A stretch of 64,000 nucleotides of DNA from Bacteroidota bacterium (lineage in GTDB: Bacteria > Bacteroidota > Bacteroidia > Flavobacteriales_D > Sanyastnellaceae): the NCBI GenBank assembly GCA_027624855.1, contig JAQBTQ010000001.1:124001-188000 (forward strand). Direction: 5' to 3'. Below are positions 1 through 9,426 of this stretch, one piece after another. Below the pieces are notes generated by a model. That model saw nothing but the letters and a program-made list of their open reading frames with translations, was not told where the DNA came from and did no database searches. Numbering within the stretch: position 1 is the stretch's first letter; each line of letters begins with the position of its first letter. Made by a program: the position numbers and the translations under genes.

Positions 1-121
1 TCTCCAAATAGGATTCAGTTTTTACCTCATCACTCAATGAGCGCTGAGGTTGCTCTTTTTGACATCCGGTCCAAACGATGATCGCCGCTGCTGCAATAGA
101 CTTCCAAATTTTCTTATTCAT
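1..121 (-). CDS. Lipoprotein, N-terminal part only
   Basis: The gene starts at the ATG at 121 and runs off the left edge, so only about 40 codons are visible. The peptide begins MNKKIWKSIAAAAIIVWTGC: a basic start, a hydrophobic stretch and a cysteine in a lipobox-like context (VWTGC), which predicts export and lipidation by Lsp/Lgt. The following residues are polar (QKEQPQRS). Nothing visible identifies the function. The neighbouring minus-strand gene ending at 237 lies upstream, so the two could be co-transcribed across about 115 nt. Confidence 0.7.
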   Translation of the reverse strand, partial: MNKKIWKSIAAAAIIVWTGCQKEQPQRSLSDEVKTESYLE

Positions 122-236
122 GATCTGAGATGATTGAGTTTGATTACCCATTGAAGACGTCCTCGAGCCAAAGAGGTTTATTTAGGGTCAGCAAATTAAC
201 TTTTGTTCAGAAGATGTTCGGAAAATTCAAGGAACA

Positions 237-1280
237 TCAAAAAGCGAGGGTCGCGGAAACCCAAGGTGCTGCAAAACCCCATCGGTCTCCATCATCATCT
301 TTTCCTATGACACCCACCATCCCGTAATCCCACAACCAACCATTGCGCATACTTAGATTTCTCACCCCCATCGAAAGGATGCCCGCGCTAGAGTTTAATG
401 ATCGTTCTAAGTAATAGGCAGGGTCACCATACCAGTTCATTGAAGCTCCAGTCACCAATGTGGTCGTCGAAAAATTTCGAATGAAATAGTTTTCGGTGAT
501 GAACCATCGGTTCTCCGCAATCTGATTCATCCCACTCACACTGAAAAGGAGCGGCCGAACCGATCCTTCGTAATAGGAGGTGATGATGTAAGAATAGTAG
601 TCATCTGGGTCCATTACCCAACTTTCCAGCGACACAATTCCATTGTCAAACTTTGAGCCCGTTCCCAAGTTGAACGTGAGATTTTTATCCTCGGACCCAA
701 TGGTAGCATTTGCGAAAACCAATCCCACCGGACGCCCCAATTCGCCGAAGTAATCTGAAAAACCTATCCCCCCAAAAGAAACATGAAGGTGCTCATTGAT
801 CGACGTGCCAATTTTCGCCGTAGCTCCCGTACCAACAAATGAAATCAATCCACCGATGGTTATGTGGTCATTCACGCCCAAACTCACTGAGTTCATTGCG
901 ATGTTCGTTTGAAAATACCCTTCACCCTTTTTCAATTGAATGCCCGATGGCGCAAAGAAATATCGGCTCGATTGAGGATTGATTGATAGAGCCCTTCCCA
1001 TTGAATTTTGTGCAAAGCGACTGTATGTATCTACGTCGAGGGTGGTGATCCCTTTTACCAGATGTTTCGGAACCGCAACGACCCCCAAATGCTGCGTTTC
1101 AATGCGAATAACCTCTTCATCACTTCCAAGCATCATTCCAACCCTTGAAGTCCCATCGTGCAAGACCACCTTGACGTATTCTGGATTTGCATTGGAAGGT
1201 TCACCTTGGGCCATCATTGAAGTCAACGAGATCGTCGTTAGCAAAGAGGTAAACAGAAATAAGTGAAGAAATGCTTTCAT
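237..1280 (-). CDS. Probable outer-membrane beta-barrel protein, unknown function
   Basis: A 347-residue protein. I chose the ATG at 1280, because it opens a clean signal peptide (MKAFLHLFLFTSLLTTISLT...MAQ), over an upstream start that adds a non-signal extension. After the signal comes a short Sm-like beta segment (VVLHDGTSRVGMML, about residues 37-50). A stretch with the pattern RYFFAPSGIQLKKGEGYFQ follows, a form I associate with uncharacterised Bacteroidota outer-membrane proteins. The rest alternates hydrophobic and polar residues and ends in an aromatic residue (ATLAF), as beta-barrels do. No enzymatic motif is visible. It is on the same strand as the epimerase upstream, with about 65 nt between them. 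Confidence 0.8.
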   Translation of the reverse strand: MKAFLHLFLFTSLLTTISLTSMMAQGEPSNANPEYVKVVLHDGTSRVGMMLGSDEEVIRIETQHLGVVAVPKHLVKGITTLDVDTYSRFAQNSMGRALSINPQSSRYFFAPSGIQLKKGEGYFQTNIAMNSVSLGVNDHITIGGLISFVGTGATAKIGTSINEHLHVSFGGIGFSDYFGELGRPVGLVFANATIGSEDKNLTFNLGTGSKFDNGIVSLESWVMDPDDYYSYIITSYYEGSVRPLLFSVSGMNQIAENRWFITENYFIRNFSTTTLVTGASMNWYGDPAYYLERSLNSSAGILSMGVRNLSMRNGWLWDYGMVGVIGKDDDGDRWGFAAPWVSATLAF

Positions 1281-1345
1281 CGGTTTGGCTTGTTTGCATG
1301 AAAGGTACAAACCTTTCAATTCTGAAATGTGCATCGCTTTTTCGC

Positions 1346-2329
1346 TTACTGCCCTTTGAACGAATCCGCCGTTCGGCGCAACGACTCTTCAAATGGCGTG
1401 AGCTGCAATCCCAATTCGCGAATCGCCTTTTCGGGACTGACTTCCCAGTGATAGTTTCCCCGGCGCACCCATTCTGTGGTCAAATCCGGTCGCTTACCCC
1501 GCAGTTTAGCAAGGGCAGCATGAATCCGCGCAAAACCCATTTGCAGCCAAATCGGCGCGACCACCATGCGATGAGATTGCCCACTCACATTGGCGAGTGC
1601 ATCAAAGAATTCGCCGTAGGACTTATTGTGCCCCGCGAGCAAATAATTGCTCCCCGCTGCGCCATGATCCATGGCTAGGCGATGGCCTTGCACCACATCT
1701 TGGACATCGACGTAATTACCTTTCCAATGGCGACCCCCAGGAATCAACCGCCAATTTCCGTTGATGTAGCGTTTGATCATCAATGAAACGGAAGCAGGCT
1801 CCCCCCACAAATAGGGACCAAACACCCTTGTAGGACTCACTAACACCACATGCATCTTTTCTTCTAAGACGTGACGCAATGCAACCAAGTCACTCGCAGC
1901 CTTCGATGCTTCGTACGCATTGAAATAATTCAAATCACGTGGTTTTGACTCCGACACCATTCGTGATACCGACGGGCCAAACACACCACCACTGGAGGTC
2001 ACTACGACCCGTTGAACGCCTGCACTTTTTGCAGCTCGAAGCACGAGATCGGTGCCATGGGCATTGACCTCAAAATAGGTTTCCGATTTCCGTTCCCATA
2101 CCGAAGCACACGCCGCCATGTGATACAATTGCTCGCATCCCTCAAACGCACGGGTTAACTGTTTTTCATCCAATAAATTCGCCTCAACCAACTCTACGCC
2201 CCAAGGCTCCAATTTCTCTCCCCTTTGCCGATTACGGACCAGGGCTACTACTTGATGACCGTCGTCAATCAACGACTTAATCAAGTGCGAACCGATGAAG
2301 CCCGTTCCTCCTGTAATGGCAATTTTCAT
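1346..2329 (-). CDS. NAD-dependent epimerase/dehydratase family protein (extended SDR)
   Basis: A 327-residue extended short-chain dehydrogenase. The N-terminus has the Rossmann nucleotide motif GGTGFIG at residues 7-13. The catalytic set is visible as TSS at 111-113 and YxxxK at Tyr139-Lys143. Family members use NAD(P) to reduce or epimerise sugar nucleotides, flavonoid-like ketones or sterol-like substrates; the substrate cannot be read from sequence. Length is typical. It lies 6 nt after the CPBP protease gene, which itself follows a classical SDR by 5 nt, so the three form a compact minus-strand operon. A role in lipid or envelope metabolism is only a guess from that context. Confidence 0.9.
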   Translation of the reverse strand: MKIAITGGTGFIGSHLIKSLIDDGHQVVALVRNRQRGEKLEPWGVELVEANLLDEKQLTRAFEGCEQLYHMAACASVWERKSETYFEVNAHGTDLVLRAAKSAGVQRVVVTSSGGVFGPSVSRMVSESKPRDLNYFNAYEASKAASDLVALRHVLEEKMHVVLVSPTRVFGPYLWGEPASVSLMIKRYINGNWRLIPGGRHWKGNYVDVQDVVQGHRLAMDHGAAGSNYLLAGHNKSYGEFFDALANVSGQSHRMVVAPIWLQMGFARIHAALAKLRGKRPDLTTEWVRRGNYHWEVSPEKAIRELGLQLTPFEESLRRTADSFKGQ

Positions 2330-2335
2330 GGTTTT

Positions 2336-3058
2336 TTAATGTTTCCAATTCATTTCGGGATGCTTCAAAAATCGCACCGTGGTGTTCGTCCAAGCCATGA
2401 AAATATGGACCAAGGTCGCTGGCCATAAGCTTCCCGTTTCGATGGTAACCCAACACAATAAGAATCCCAGAGGGATGGCGCCGATGGCCTCATCACGGCC
2501 TTTGGGGACATGCGTCGCAGAATACAAGACCGTATTGATGGCAACAGCTGGCCAAGCACCCAATTCCTGTACCAGCGGAAACAACAGAACACCACGAAAT
2601 AAGAATTCATATCCAGCCAGATAAAACGCCCAACCTAACCAATTGACCACCATGGTATTTTTCGTCCAGGTTTTTGCTTGAACCTGCGGATACTGAGGGT
2701 CAAATTTTCGAGCGCCGAGCCATGCTACCAAGACCACGATGACTCCCAAGCCCAGCGTCCAAGACCAAATCGCTCCACTCGTCTCGGCGGGCCAAACCAC
2801 ACCCAGATCCGCCAAACCAAATCCCAAAGTTGAATTCATGACCAGCGCAGGCACCACTCCCATCACTGCAAATCCCCAGGCTTTGACCCAGAAAATATGA
2901 CGCAAACAGGCGACGTCATGTTCGTAGGCATCATGAAACTTCGCTTTGATTTGAGGCGAATGAAAAACGAACCAGAACAACAAAAAGCCTACCAATGAAA
3001 GGGCCAATGGAATCACGACCAGTTGATCGGACGTTGTCAATGGAGGAAAATCAATCAT
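2336..3058 (-). CDS. CPBP family intramembrane metalloprotease
   Basis: A 240-residue polytopic membrane protein of the CPBP (Abi/CAAX-like) family. Conserved elements are a reduced first motif ExxxR (Glu151-Arg155, EFLFR), a second-motif His183 (SATHVPKG) and a third motif HxxxxxxN (His218-Asn225, HIFMAWTN). Most members have EExxxR; here Tyr precedes the single Glu. The ATG at 3058 is used because it gives a normal N-terminus just before the first transmembrane helix; a longer reading frame to 3163 would overlap the upstream SDR by about 100 nt. Related enzymes cleave prenylated or membrane substrates, or act in bacteriocin immunity. The substrate here is unknown. Confidence 0.85.
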   Translation of the reverse strand: MIDFPPLTTSDQLVVIPLALSLVGFLLFWFVFHSPQIKAKFHDAYEHDVACLRHIFWVKAWGFAVMGVVPALVMNSTLGFGLADLGVVWPAETSGAIWSWTLGLGVIVVLVAWLGARKFDPQYPQVQAKTWTKNTMVVNWLGWAFYLAGYEFLFRGVLLFPLVQELGAWPAVAINTVLYSATHVPKGRDEAIGAIPLGFLLCWVTIETGSLWPATLVHIFMAWTNTTVRFLKHPEMNWKH

Positions 3059-3063
3059 GCAAT

Positions 3064-3861
3064 TCAGGATTCGATTTTTTTCTTGGTTCGAATGTAATTG
3101 AATACTGCCATGGCCGTTTTCAAAGGCCTTGGAAAGACGCGCAACATTCCGAGGGTCAACCAATTTTTGATTCCAGGGGTAATGACCGAGCGACCTTCGA
3201 GTGTGCGTCGGACAGAAAACTCAGCCACATCTCCTGGCTTCATGGCACTTACTCTTGACAATGCCGACCCGTGCTTGAGCTGATCAATCACCACTTGATT
3301 GGTCAGCATCGCGCCTGGTTGCGTGACACTCACATTGACTCCATGCCGCTTCATCTCTCCTCTCAAGCCTATGCTGAATGATCTTACGAATGACTTTGAG
3401 GCACTGTAAATGGATTTGAACGGCATGGGAAAGTTCGCGGCCATGCTCGAGACATTGAGTATTTGACCTTCTCCACGCGCAATCATATCAGGCAAAAATT
3501 CTCTGCACATCTCAACCATCGTGCGCATGTTGAGCTCCATCATCAGACGATTGGCGGCATGCGTTGAAGTTTCAAATTCTGAAACTCCCCCTGTTCCAAC
3601 ATTATTGATTAGGAATACGACTTCGGCATCATTCTGTTCGGTCCATTGCTTCAATTCCAATGCACATCCTGGCACGGACAAATCCAAATCACATCCCAAT
3701 CCCTGAACTCCGTGCTTGGTTGCAATGGCGCTCACAACCCTTTTTACGTCATCTCCTGGTCTGGAAACTCCAATGATGTTGTATCCTCGTTTGGCAAGCG
3801 CCTCTAAAAAGGCTCGACCCAAACCTGCCGCTGCGCCGGTCACCAATGCGTAATCTGTCAT
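3064..3861 (-). CDS. Classical short-chain dehydrogenase/reductase
   Basis: A 265-residue SDR oxidoreductase. TGAAAGLG at residues 8-15 is the dinucleotide-binding TGxxxGxG motif, NNVG at 86-89 is the structural NNAG-like motif, and catalytic Ser138/139, Tyr152 and Lys156 (YSASK) are present. The ATG at 3861 begins MTDYALVTG, the usual distance from the glycine motif; the longer frame to 3924 would overlap the M43 gene. Such enzymes reduce or oxidise alcohols, ketones or acyl groups with NAD(P). It starts the three-gene run with the CPBP protease and the epimerase-like SDR. Confidence 0.9.
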   Translation of the reverse strand: MTDYALVTGAAAGLGRAFLEALAKRGYNIIGVSRPGDDVKRVVSAIATKHGVQGLGCDLDLSVPGCALELKQWTEQNDAEVVFLINNVGTGGVSEFETSTHAANRLMMELNMRTMVEMCREFLPDMIARGEGQILNVSSMAANFPMPFKSIYSASKSFVRSFSIGLRGEMKRHGVNVSVTQPGAMLTNQVVIDQLKHGSALSRVSAMKPGDVAEFSVRRTLEGRSVITPGIKNWLTLGMLRVFPRPLKTAMAVFNYIRTKKKIES

Positions 3862-3902
3862 AAAATCAGAAATGGAGGAGGTTGGTTGTTCAGCGGTGCA
3901 AG

Positions 3903-5927
3903 TTACCGCATGACCGTCACCCAACCTACTTGGCTTTGGGTTTCAACCGAATTTGCCTCCACAGATCCCCAACGATACGTCATCCGATACGTGTAGATGT
4001 TGTTCTCCACGTAATAACCTTGGTAGTTATCACTGCCTTCATACCCACCATGCCATTGAAATTCCGGATCATTGGATTGAAATACCACGTGTCCCCAACG
4101 GTCAAAAATCTGAATCGAGAAGTCATACAAAGGACAAGAAGCCTGCACTTTTAAGACCTCATTGATTAAGTCACCGTCAGGCGTCAGCGCATTGGGGACA
4201 AAAACATCACACGGACAATCCTCACCAATGGTCGAGAAATCGAAATCGATCTCAAAAAGCCCTTCCGCTGTGCAACCAACCGCATCGATGACCTCAACGA
4301 AGTGTTGTCCGGCAGATAGCAAATCGAACCAACCAGAGTTAGACGTTTCAATTCCGTCAAGAACGAACTCCACCGGCTCTACGGCACCATTGGCTTGAAC
4401 TCGAATGGAACCATTATCGAACCAAGTGCAATTGACATTGCTTCGTTCTGAATAACTGATGTTCAAATTGCTTTCGTTCAGCACGACCGCTTCCACTTGG
4501 CCTTGACATCCCGTGGAATTTTGCGCTAAAACCGTGTAAGATCCACTATTCAAATCATTGAATACTCCTTCCAAAAACCACGTGGCTCCACCATTGATAC
4601 TGTATTGAAAAGTCGAAGGTTCGTTCGCAATGACTTCCACTCCGCCCGTCCCATCGCTGCAGTATTCATTTTGCACATCGAGCAGGGAAAGATTCGGGGC
4701 ATCACGATGTATTACCACCGATTCTGTGAATTCACATCCATTTTGGTCGACCACATTGACCGTGTAGGATCCCTCAACCAATCCGTTGAATGAACCATTG
4801 ATGGCATTCGGTCCTGGAACCAATGTGATGGCATAAGGACCAGACCCCCCCAACGGTTCGACCGTGATGTTACCATCTTGCCCTGAGCAACTTTCATCGA
4901 CAGACGATACCATCGCATCGAATCCGATGCAAAGGGTCTCTTGACAGCTGGTAACTGCATTGTTTAGCAAATTCTGTAAACTGTTTTCCACGTACGTCTC
5001 CATCCGATCGACCTGGCCTTCTGAAAACATAAATAGGCAGGCGTCGTCGCAGTAATCCATGTAAGACGGCCAAAGAATTGGCGCCGTGCAATTGACGATG
5101 GTTTGACCAGCCGGACAGCCAAATTGCGGTCCATCGGTCACGGGGGTATCTGAAACATCATCCGTGCTGCTGCACCCACCTGATCCCCAAGGATGCTCCA
5201 GCAGCAAATAATGGCCTACTTCGTGGGTGATGGTTCGCCCCATATCATACGTTCCGCTGATCGAATTGCCACCACAAGAAACGCTTCCGAAATACGCTGG
5301 ATCACACGTGACGCCATCTCCATTGCCACTTCCACCCAACGGAGAATATCCCAACGTTCCCCCACCAATTGGCCGAACCCAAAAATTTAAATAACCCGCC
5401 CAATCACCATCAAAATCATTTTGATCGTTGTCGACATCATTGATCGTCACAGCAAAATCTCCATCAGAAAGCCCATAACCTGAAGGGTGGTTCAGCGTAG
5501 CCAAACAAAAACTGATGCACGATTCCTTGTTGTCGATGGTTGGCCATATCGATGGCTGCAAATCGTACCACGTATCGATGTCAGGATTGGTTGCACTGAA
5601 GTCTTCGTTCAATGTCTGAATTTGAGAGAGCGCCATTTCGATGGCACAATCCAAAGGAATCCCTGTATTTTGAAAATGCACCGCAACGGGGATGATCAAG
5701 GGGTTGTCACATTCATCGCGGTTTCCACTTTGAAGTAATTCATTGACCGCATCCACCTTTGCTTGATGCGCTTTTGCTGCACTTGGCAATCCCATCATGA
5801 GGGCATGAATGGAATCTGTTCCACAGGTGCGTTGTGCTGTTGAATCTGTCAGAAATGCTGAGCTAAGTGCAATTCCGATGAGAATAAGTCTAAATCGCAA
5901 GGCGACCAATTTTGGTTTCACTTGCAA
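3903..5927 (-). CDS. Secreted M43-type (pappalysin-like) metalloprotease with T9SS type B tail
   Basis: A 674-residue secreted protease. A signal peptide (LILIGIALSSAFLTDSTAQ) is followed by a zinc metalloprotease domain with HExxHxxxxxH (His235, Glu236, His239, His245) and a Met-turn YMDY near residue 289, the layout of family M43. Beta-rich SprB-like repeats follow at about 340-570. The C-terminus begins VPNALTPDGD, the signature of the gliding-motility-associated, T9SS type B sorting domain, so the protein should cross the outer membrane through T9SS. No ATG lies in frame near the start: initiation is TTG at 5927 or GTG at 5921. It is divergent from the lectin gene, 66 nt away. Confidence 0.88.
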   Translation of the reverse strand: MQVKPKLVALRFRLILIGIALSSAFLTDSTAQRTCGTDSIHALMMGLPSAAKAHQAKVDAVNELLQSGNRDECDNPLIIPVAVHFQNTGIPLDCAIEMALSQIQTLNEDFSATNPDIDTWYDLQPSIWPTIDNKESCISFCLATLNHPSGYGLSDGDFAVTINDVDNDQNDFDGDWAGYLNFWVRPIGGGTLGYSPLGGSGNGDGVTCDPAYFGSVSCGGNSISGTYDMGRTITHEVGHYLLLEHPWGSGGCSSTDDVSDTPVTDGPQFGCPAGQTIVNCTAPILWPSYMDYCDDACLFMFSEGQVDRMETYVENSLQNLLNNAVTSCQETLCIGFDAMVSSVDESCSGQDGNITVEPLGGSGPYAITLVPGPNAINGSFNGLVEGSYTVNVVDQNGCEFTESVVIHRDAPNLSLLDVQNEYCSDGTGGVEVIANEPSTFQYSINGGATWFLEGVFNDLNSGSYTVLAQNSTGCQGQVEAVVLNESNLNISYSERSNVNCTWFDNGSIRVQANGAVEPVEFVLDGIETSNSGWFDLLSAGQHFVEVIDAVGCTAEGLFEIDFDFSTIGEDCPCDVFVPNALTPDGDLINEVLKVQASCPLYDFSIQIFDRWGHVVFQSNDPEFQWHGGYEGSDNYQGYYVENNIYTYRMTYRWGSVEANSVETQSQVGWVTVMR

Positions 5928-5993
5928 AGAACCGAAAAAAACGACGGATGGTTGCGTTGATTAGAATTGCATGAAAATCACGAAATTGCGGCC

Positions 5994-8900
5994 ATGTTAC
6001 GGCATCTGAAATATCATGTTTTGTGCGCTGTTCTCGCGACGTTGTTTGGCTTTTCAGCAAACGATGCCCTGGCTCAACCCAACACCATTCACGGGAATGC
6101 GATCAATCTTGGAGCGGGCTGTTATCGCTTGACCAATTCAGGAAATAGCCAGCGCGGTGCCGTTTGGTATGGAGGCACAGTGGACATCTCACAAAGCTGG
6201 GAAATGACCGCCGACGTGTATTTGGGCACCAGTAATGGAGGTGCCGATGGGATGACGTTTGTGCTGAGGGATCCCGACGCTTCTGTTCTGGGTGGAGCCG
6301 GCGGTCTCATGGGATATGGGGGCAATTTTGCTTCCCCAGCCATCGAACCGAGTGTGTCTGTCCAAATTGACACTTACCAAGGCACTAACCACAACGACCC
6401 TTGGTATGATCACTTGGCCATCATGGCAGATGGCAATGTCACCCACGGCAATGCCGATGCACTTGCCGGGCCCATCACGGCGCACCCTGCGTTTAACAAC
6501 ATCGAAAATGGTATCGAATACCAACTACGAGTGACGTACGATGCGAACAGTCAAGTGATGACCGTTTATTGGGATTGTGTGGAACGACTTTCTGAAGTCA
6601 TTGACCTTGAAGGAATCATTGGAACGAATGAAGTAAAATGGGGCTTCACAGCGGCTACCGGTGGGGCCAATAACGTACACAGGGTGTGCGATGCGGAATG
6701 GATTGTTGTAGAAGATGTAGTCGCTCCATCGGCTATTACCTGTGCGGGTGAACCCATTGAATTGACCCTTTCAGATTATGCATTAAATCCAACCTGGTCA
6801 CCCTCGCTGGGCTTATCGGATGATAGCGGCAATTCTGTCACGGCGACATTGGATGAGAGCCAAACTTACACCGTCACTTACGAAGATGTCTGCGAGGAAA
6901 CATACACCCTCGAAGTTTTCGTTGAAGTCCCTGAACTCCCTGAAACGGGATTGCCTCAGGACACCATAGCATGCGATGCGTCGAGCTTGGTCTTGCCCAA
7001 TGGCCCTTGGCCAGCGGGGATTACGGGAACGTGGAACGACGGAAGTACCGAAGAGAACTACACCGTTTCAGGAACGGGATCATACACCCTCACGCTTGAA
7101 GAATCAACCAACGGCTGTACCGTGAGTTCGACTGTGGATGTGGTTGCAGTTGTCCTACCTGATTTGACGTTGGGACCTGATCAAACCACTTGTCCTGGAG
7201 AACTCGTTTCCTTTGATCTGAGCGGGACTGACCCCGCCTTATCGTTCACATGGAACGGCATTCCAGGTGACGCGCTTTTTGCTACAGAACAACCGGGAAC
7301 AGTCGTCGTCGAATGGAACATCTCCATTTGTTCTGCAAGCGACGAAGTGGTCATTGCAAACCACCCATTGTACGATATCACATGGGAGGAAGATCCTGTG
7401 GTATTGTGTTTGGACGAGACCGAAACCGTTTCGGCCGTTGATTTAAATTGGACAGGAGAAGCCGTTTCATACGCTTGGTCTACGGCAAGTGACCAAAATT
7501 CCATCGAGGTCAACAATCCTGGGGTGTATTCGGTTGAAGTCACTACCGATAATTGCACATTTTCCTATGCCATCGAGGCCATAGATTCTCCAAATCAGGG
7601 AGTCGATCTCGGAGAAGACGTGCTGCTTTGCGATGATGACTTTGTCACTTTTGAAAGCGGATATGCGGCCGCGAACACCCTTTGGATCAGTGGAGGCAGT
7701 GCGTCTGGAATGAATGCGGCGGTCACAACGGTTCAAGGAAACACGGCGACGGTCATAGCCGAAGTGACAGTCGGCTCCTGCATTGAGCGGGATACGGCTT
7801 ACGTTACCCACGTGCCATTTTTTGATGGCGGTTTACCCGCTTCCATGGACTTGTGCCTCAATGACAGCCTGAATTTGGAGGCGGAGCTCGGAGCCGAATC
7901 CTACACTTGGAACAACGGTCCAACGGTCCCATCCCAATGGGTAAATGCGCCCGGAACCTACACCCTCGAAATGGAAATCGGCGGTTGCACGTTCACAGAC
8001 GCCGTCGTGGTCTCTCCATCACCCAATCAAGGAGTCGACCTCGGAGCCGACCTCATCACATGTGAGGGTGAAGTCACACTGTTGTCAAGTGGTTACACCG
8101 CTGCCGAAACCCAATGGTGGGAAAATGGAGCAAGCCAGGGAAATGCAGCAAGTTGGTCCGTGTTAAATGATGATGCCGTGATTATCGCCCAGGTAACGGT
8201 CAGTGCCTGCGTGGAACGCGACACCATCTCCATCGACTACGCCCCACCATTTAACACGGGTTTGCCGAGCAGCCTTCCGCTTTGTACGGGAGATTCTTTG
8301 TGGCTTGTTTCCAATGTCGGAGCTCCAGAATATGCCTGGAACAACGGCGCTTCGAGTGCAGGGATCTGGGTTTATTCACCAGGGAATTACACGCTCACCA
8401 CTCCAATCCAAGGGTGTCAATATGCAACCACAGTTGCCATTCAAAACATTCCACTGCCGGTGTTTGATTTGGGTTTAGACGAAACCATTTGTGAAGGAGA
8501 ATCCATACTGCTCAGCACGGGATTGTTCACTGCTGATAATACGGAATGGTCTACCGGAACGAACGGGCCAACCCTTGAAGTAAGTGAAGGAGGCACGTAC
8601 GAAGCCACAGTCACAGAAAACGGGTGCTCAAATACAGATGAGGTTACCGTTGTCGTGCAAGACCTTCCGGTTTTTGATTTGGGCAGTGACCAAGCTCTTT
8701 GTCATGACGAAGAGGCGCTTCTTTACATCTACCCATTTCCCGAGGGTGCAACCGCGAGTTGGAACACGGGAAGTTCTGCGACTTCGATTACCACCAATTC
8801 GCCAGGTCTGTACAGCGCCTTGGTCAATTGGAATGGGTGCATTTGGACTGATGAAGTATTGGTGGAACGTGCGGCGCCAATCTTGATTGACATCGTGGAG

Positions 8901-9422
8901 CCCCTAACCTTCTGTGAAGGTGAATCCATGGTGGTGAGCGCTGAAAATCCTCCAAACCTATTTCCAATCGGTTATTACTGGAGCAATGGTGAGACCACGC
9001 CCGCCATTCAAATCACCCGTCAAGGATTTTATGAGGTCATCGCAACGAATGCATGTGATACCATCGCCAAATCATTCGAGGTCAAATTGGAATACTGCGA
9101 ATGTCCCATTTACGTGCCCAACGCATTCACCCCCGACAACGACGGAACCAACGATTTGTTCATCCCCATTCTTGGCTGTGAGCCAGAGAAATACCGACTT
9201 GAAGTTTTCAATACATGGGGTGAATTGATTTTTGCCACTGACGATCCGATGACTGGTTGGTACGGACAAGTTGAGGAAAATCCCGAGAGCACGGATCACT
9301 CCGGTTACTTTACGCGAAGCAATGTTTACCATTGGCGCCTTGAAGTGATTTTTCCGGATGAGGCAGATCCCTCTAATTCTGTGCGATTAGAACAACAAGG
9401 TCATGTCCATATGGTCCGATGA
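5994..9422 (+). CDS. L-type-lectin-like secreted protein with Ig-like repeats, T9SS type B
   Basis: A 1142-residue secreted protein. The ATG at 5994 opens the signal peptide MLRHLKYHVLCAVLATLFGF...ALAQ; an upstream TTG frame adds only nine residues. Residues about 35-245 resemble legume-type lectin folds: GADGMTFVLRD and VSVQIDTYQG are the usual sugar-site and metal-site regions. A long series of beta-sandwich or SprB-like repeats follows, two of which are clear 144-residue duplicates. The C-terminus contains VPNAFTPDNDGTNDLF, the T9SS type B sorting domain. The likely role is a surface adhesin or glycan-binding protein. It ends 4 nt from the stop of the convergent Kelch-like gene. Confidence 0.88.
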   Translation: MLRHLKYHVLCAVLATLFGFSANDALAQPNTIHGNAINLGAGCYRLTNSGNSQRGAVWYGGTVDISQSWEMTADVYLGTSNGGADGMTFVLRDPDASVLGGAGGLMGYGGNFASPAIEPSVSVQIDTYQGTNHNDPWYDHLAIMADGNVTHGNADALAGPITAHPAFNNIENGIEYQLRVTYDANSQVMTVYWDCVERLSEVIDLEGIIGTNEVKWGFTAATGGANNVHRVCDAEWIVVEDVVAPSAITCAGEPIELTLSDYALNPTWSPSLGLSDDSGNSVTATLDESQTYTVTYEDVCEETYTLEVFVEVPELPETGLPQDTIACDASSLVLPNGPWPAGITGTWNDGSTEENYTVSGTGSYTLTLEESTNGCTVSSTVDVVAVVLPDLTLGPDQTTCPGELVSFDLSGTDPALSFTWNGIPGDALFATEQPGTVVVEWNISICSASDEVVIANHPLYDITWEEDPVVLCLDETETVSAVDLNWTGEAVSYAWSTASDQNSIEVNNPGVYSVEVTTDNCTFSYAIEAIDSPNQGVDLGEDVLLCDDDFVTFESGYAAANTLWISGGSASGMNAAVTTVQGNTATVIAEVTVGSCIERDTAYVTHVPFFDGGLPASMDLCLNDSLNLEAELGAESYTWNNGPTVPSQWVNAPGTYTLEMEIGGCTFTDAVVVSPSPNQGVDLGADLITCEGEVTLLSSGYTAAETQWWENGASQGNAASWSVLNDDAVIIAQVTVSACVERDTISIDYAPPFNTGLPSSLPLCTGDSLWLVSNVGAPEYAWNNGASSAGIWVYSPGNYTLTTPIQGCQYATTVAIQNIPLPVFDLGLDETICEGESILLSTGLFTADNTEWSTGTNGPTLEVSEGGTYEATVTENGCSNTDEVTVVVQDLPVFDLGSDQALCHDEEALLYIYPFPEGATASWNTGSSATSITTNSPGLYSALVNWNGCIWTDEVLVERAAPILIDIVEPLTFCEGESMVVSAENPPNLFPIGYYWSNGETTPAIQITRQGFYEVIATNACDTIAKSFEVKLEYCECPIYVPNAFTPDNDGTNDLFIPILGCEPEKYRLEVFNTWGELIFATDDPMTGWYGQVEENPESTDHSGYFTRSNVYHWRLEVIFPDEADPSNSVRLEQQGHVHMVR
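7587..8450 (+). repeat. Two tandem 432-nt coding repeats in the lectin-like gene
   Basis: Two in-frame units of 144 codons can be aligned by eye. Each begins with a PNQGVDLG motif (AAT codons at 7593 and 8025), then an AxVTVxxCxERDT motif, then an LCxxDSLxL segment, then a YxWNNG segment, and ends in a GxYTLxxxIxGC strand. The second unit has diverged, so the duplication is old or under selection for variation. Neighbouring units keep only part of the pattern (xFDLGxDxxxC). Confidence 0.8.
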
Positions 9423-9426
9423 GCCG

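Noticed and set aside
130-327. 65-residue plus-strand frame
   Set aside because: It overlaps the end of the outer-membrane-like gene on the other strand, has no signal or domain and an unnatural composition.
3061-3163. N-terminal extension of the CPBP protease to 275 residues
   Set aside because: It would overlap the upstream SDR by about 100 nt; ATG 3058 gives a normal N-terminus.
5967-5993. TTG start nine codons upstream for the lectin-like gene
   Set aside because: The ATG at 5994 opens a clean signal peptide; the extension adds polar residues before it.
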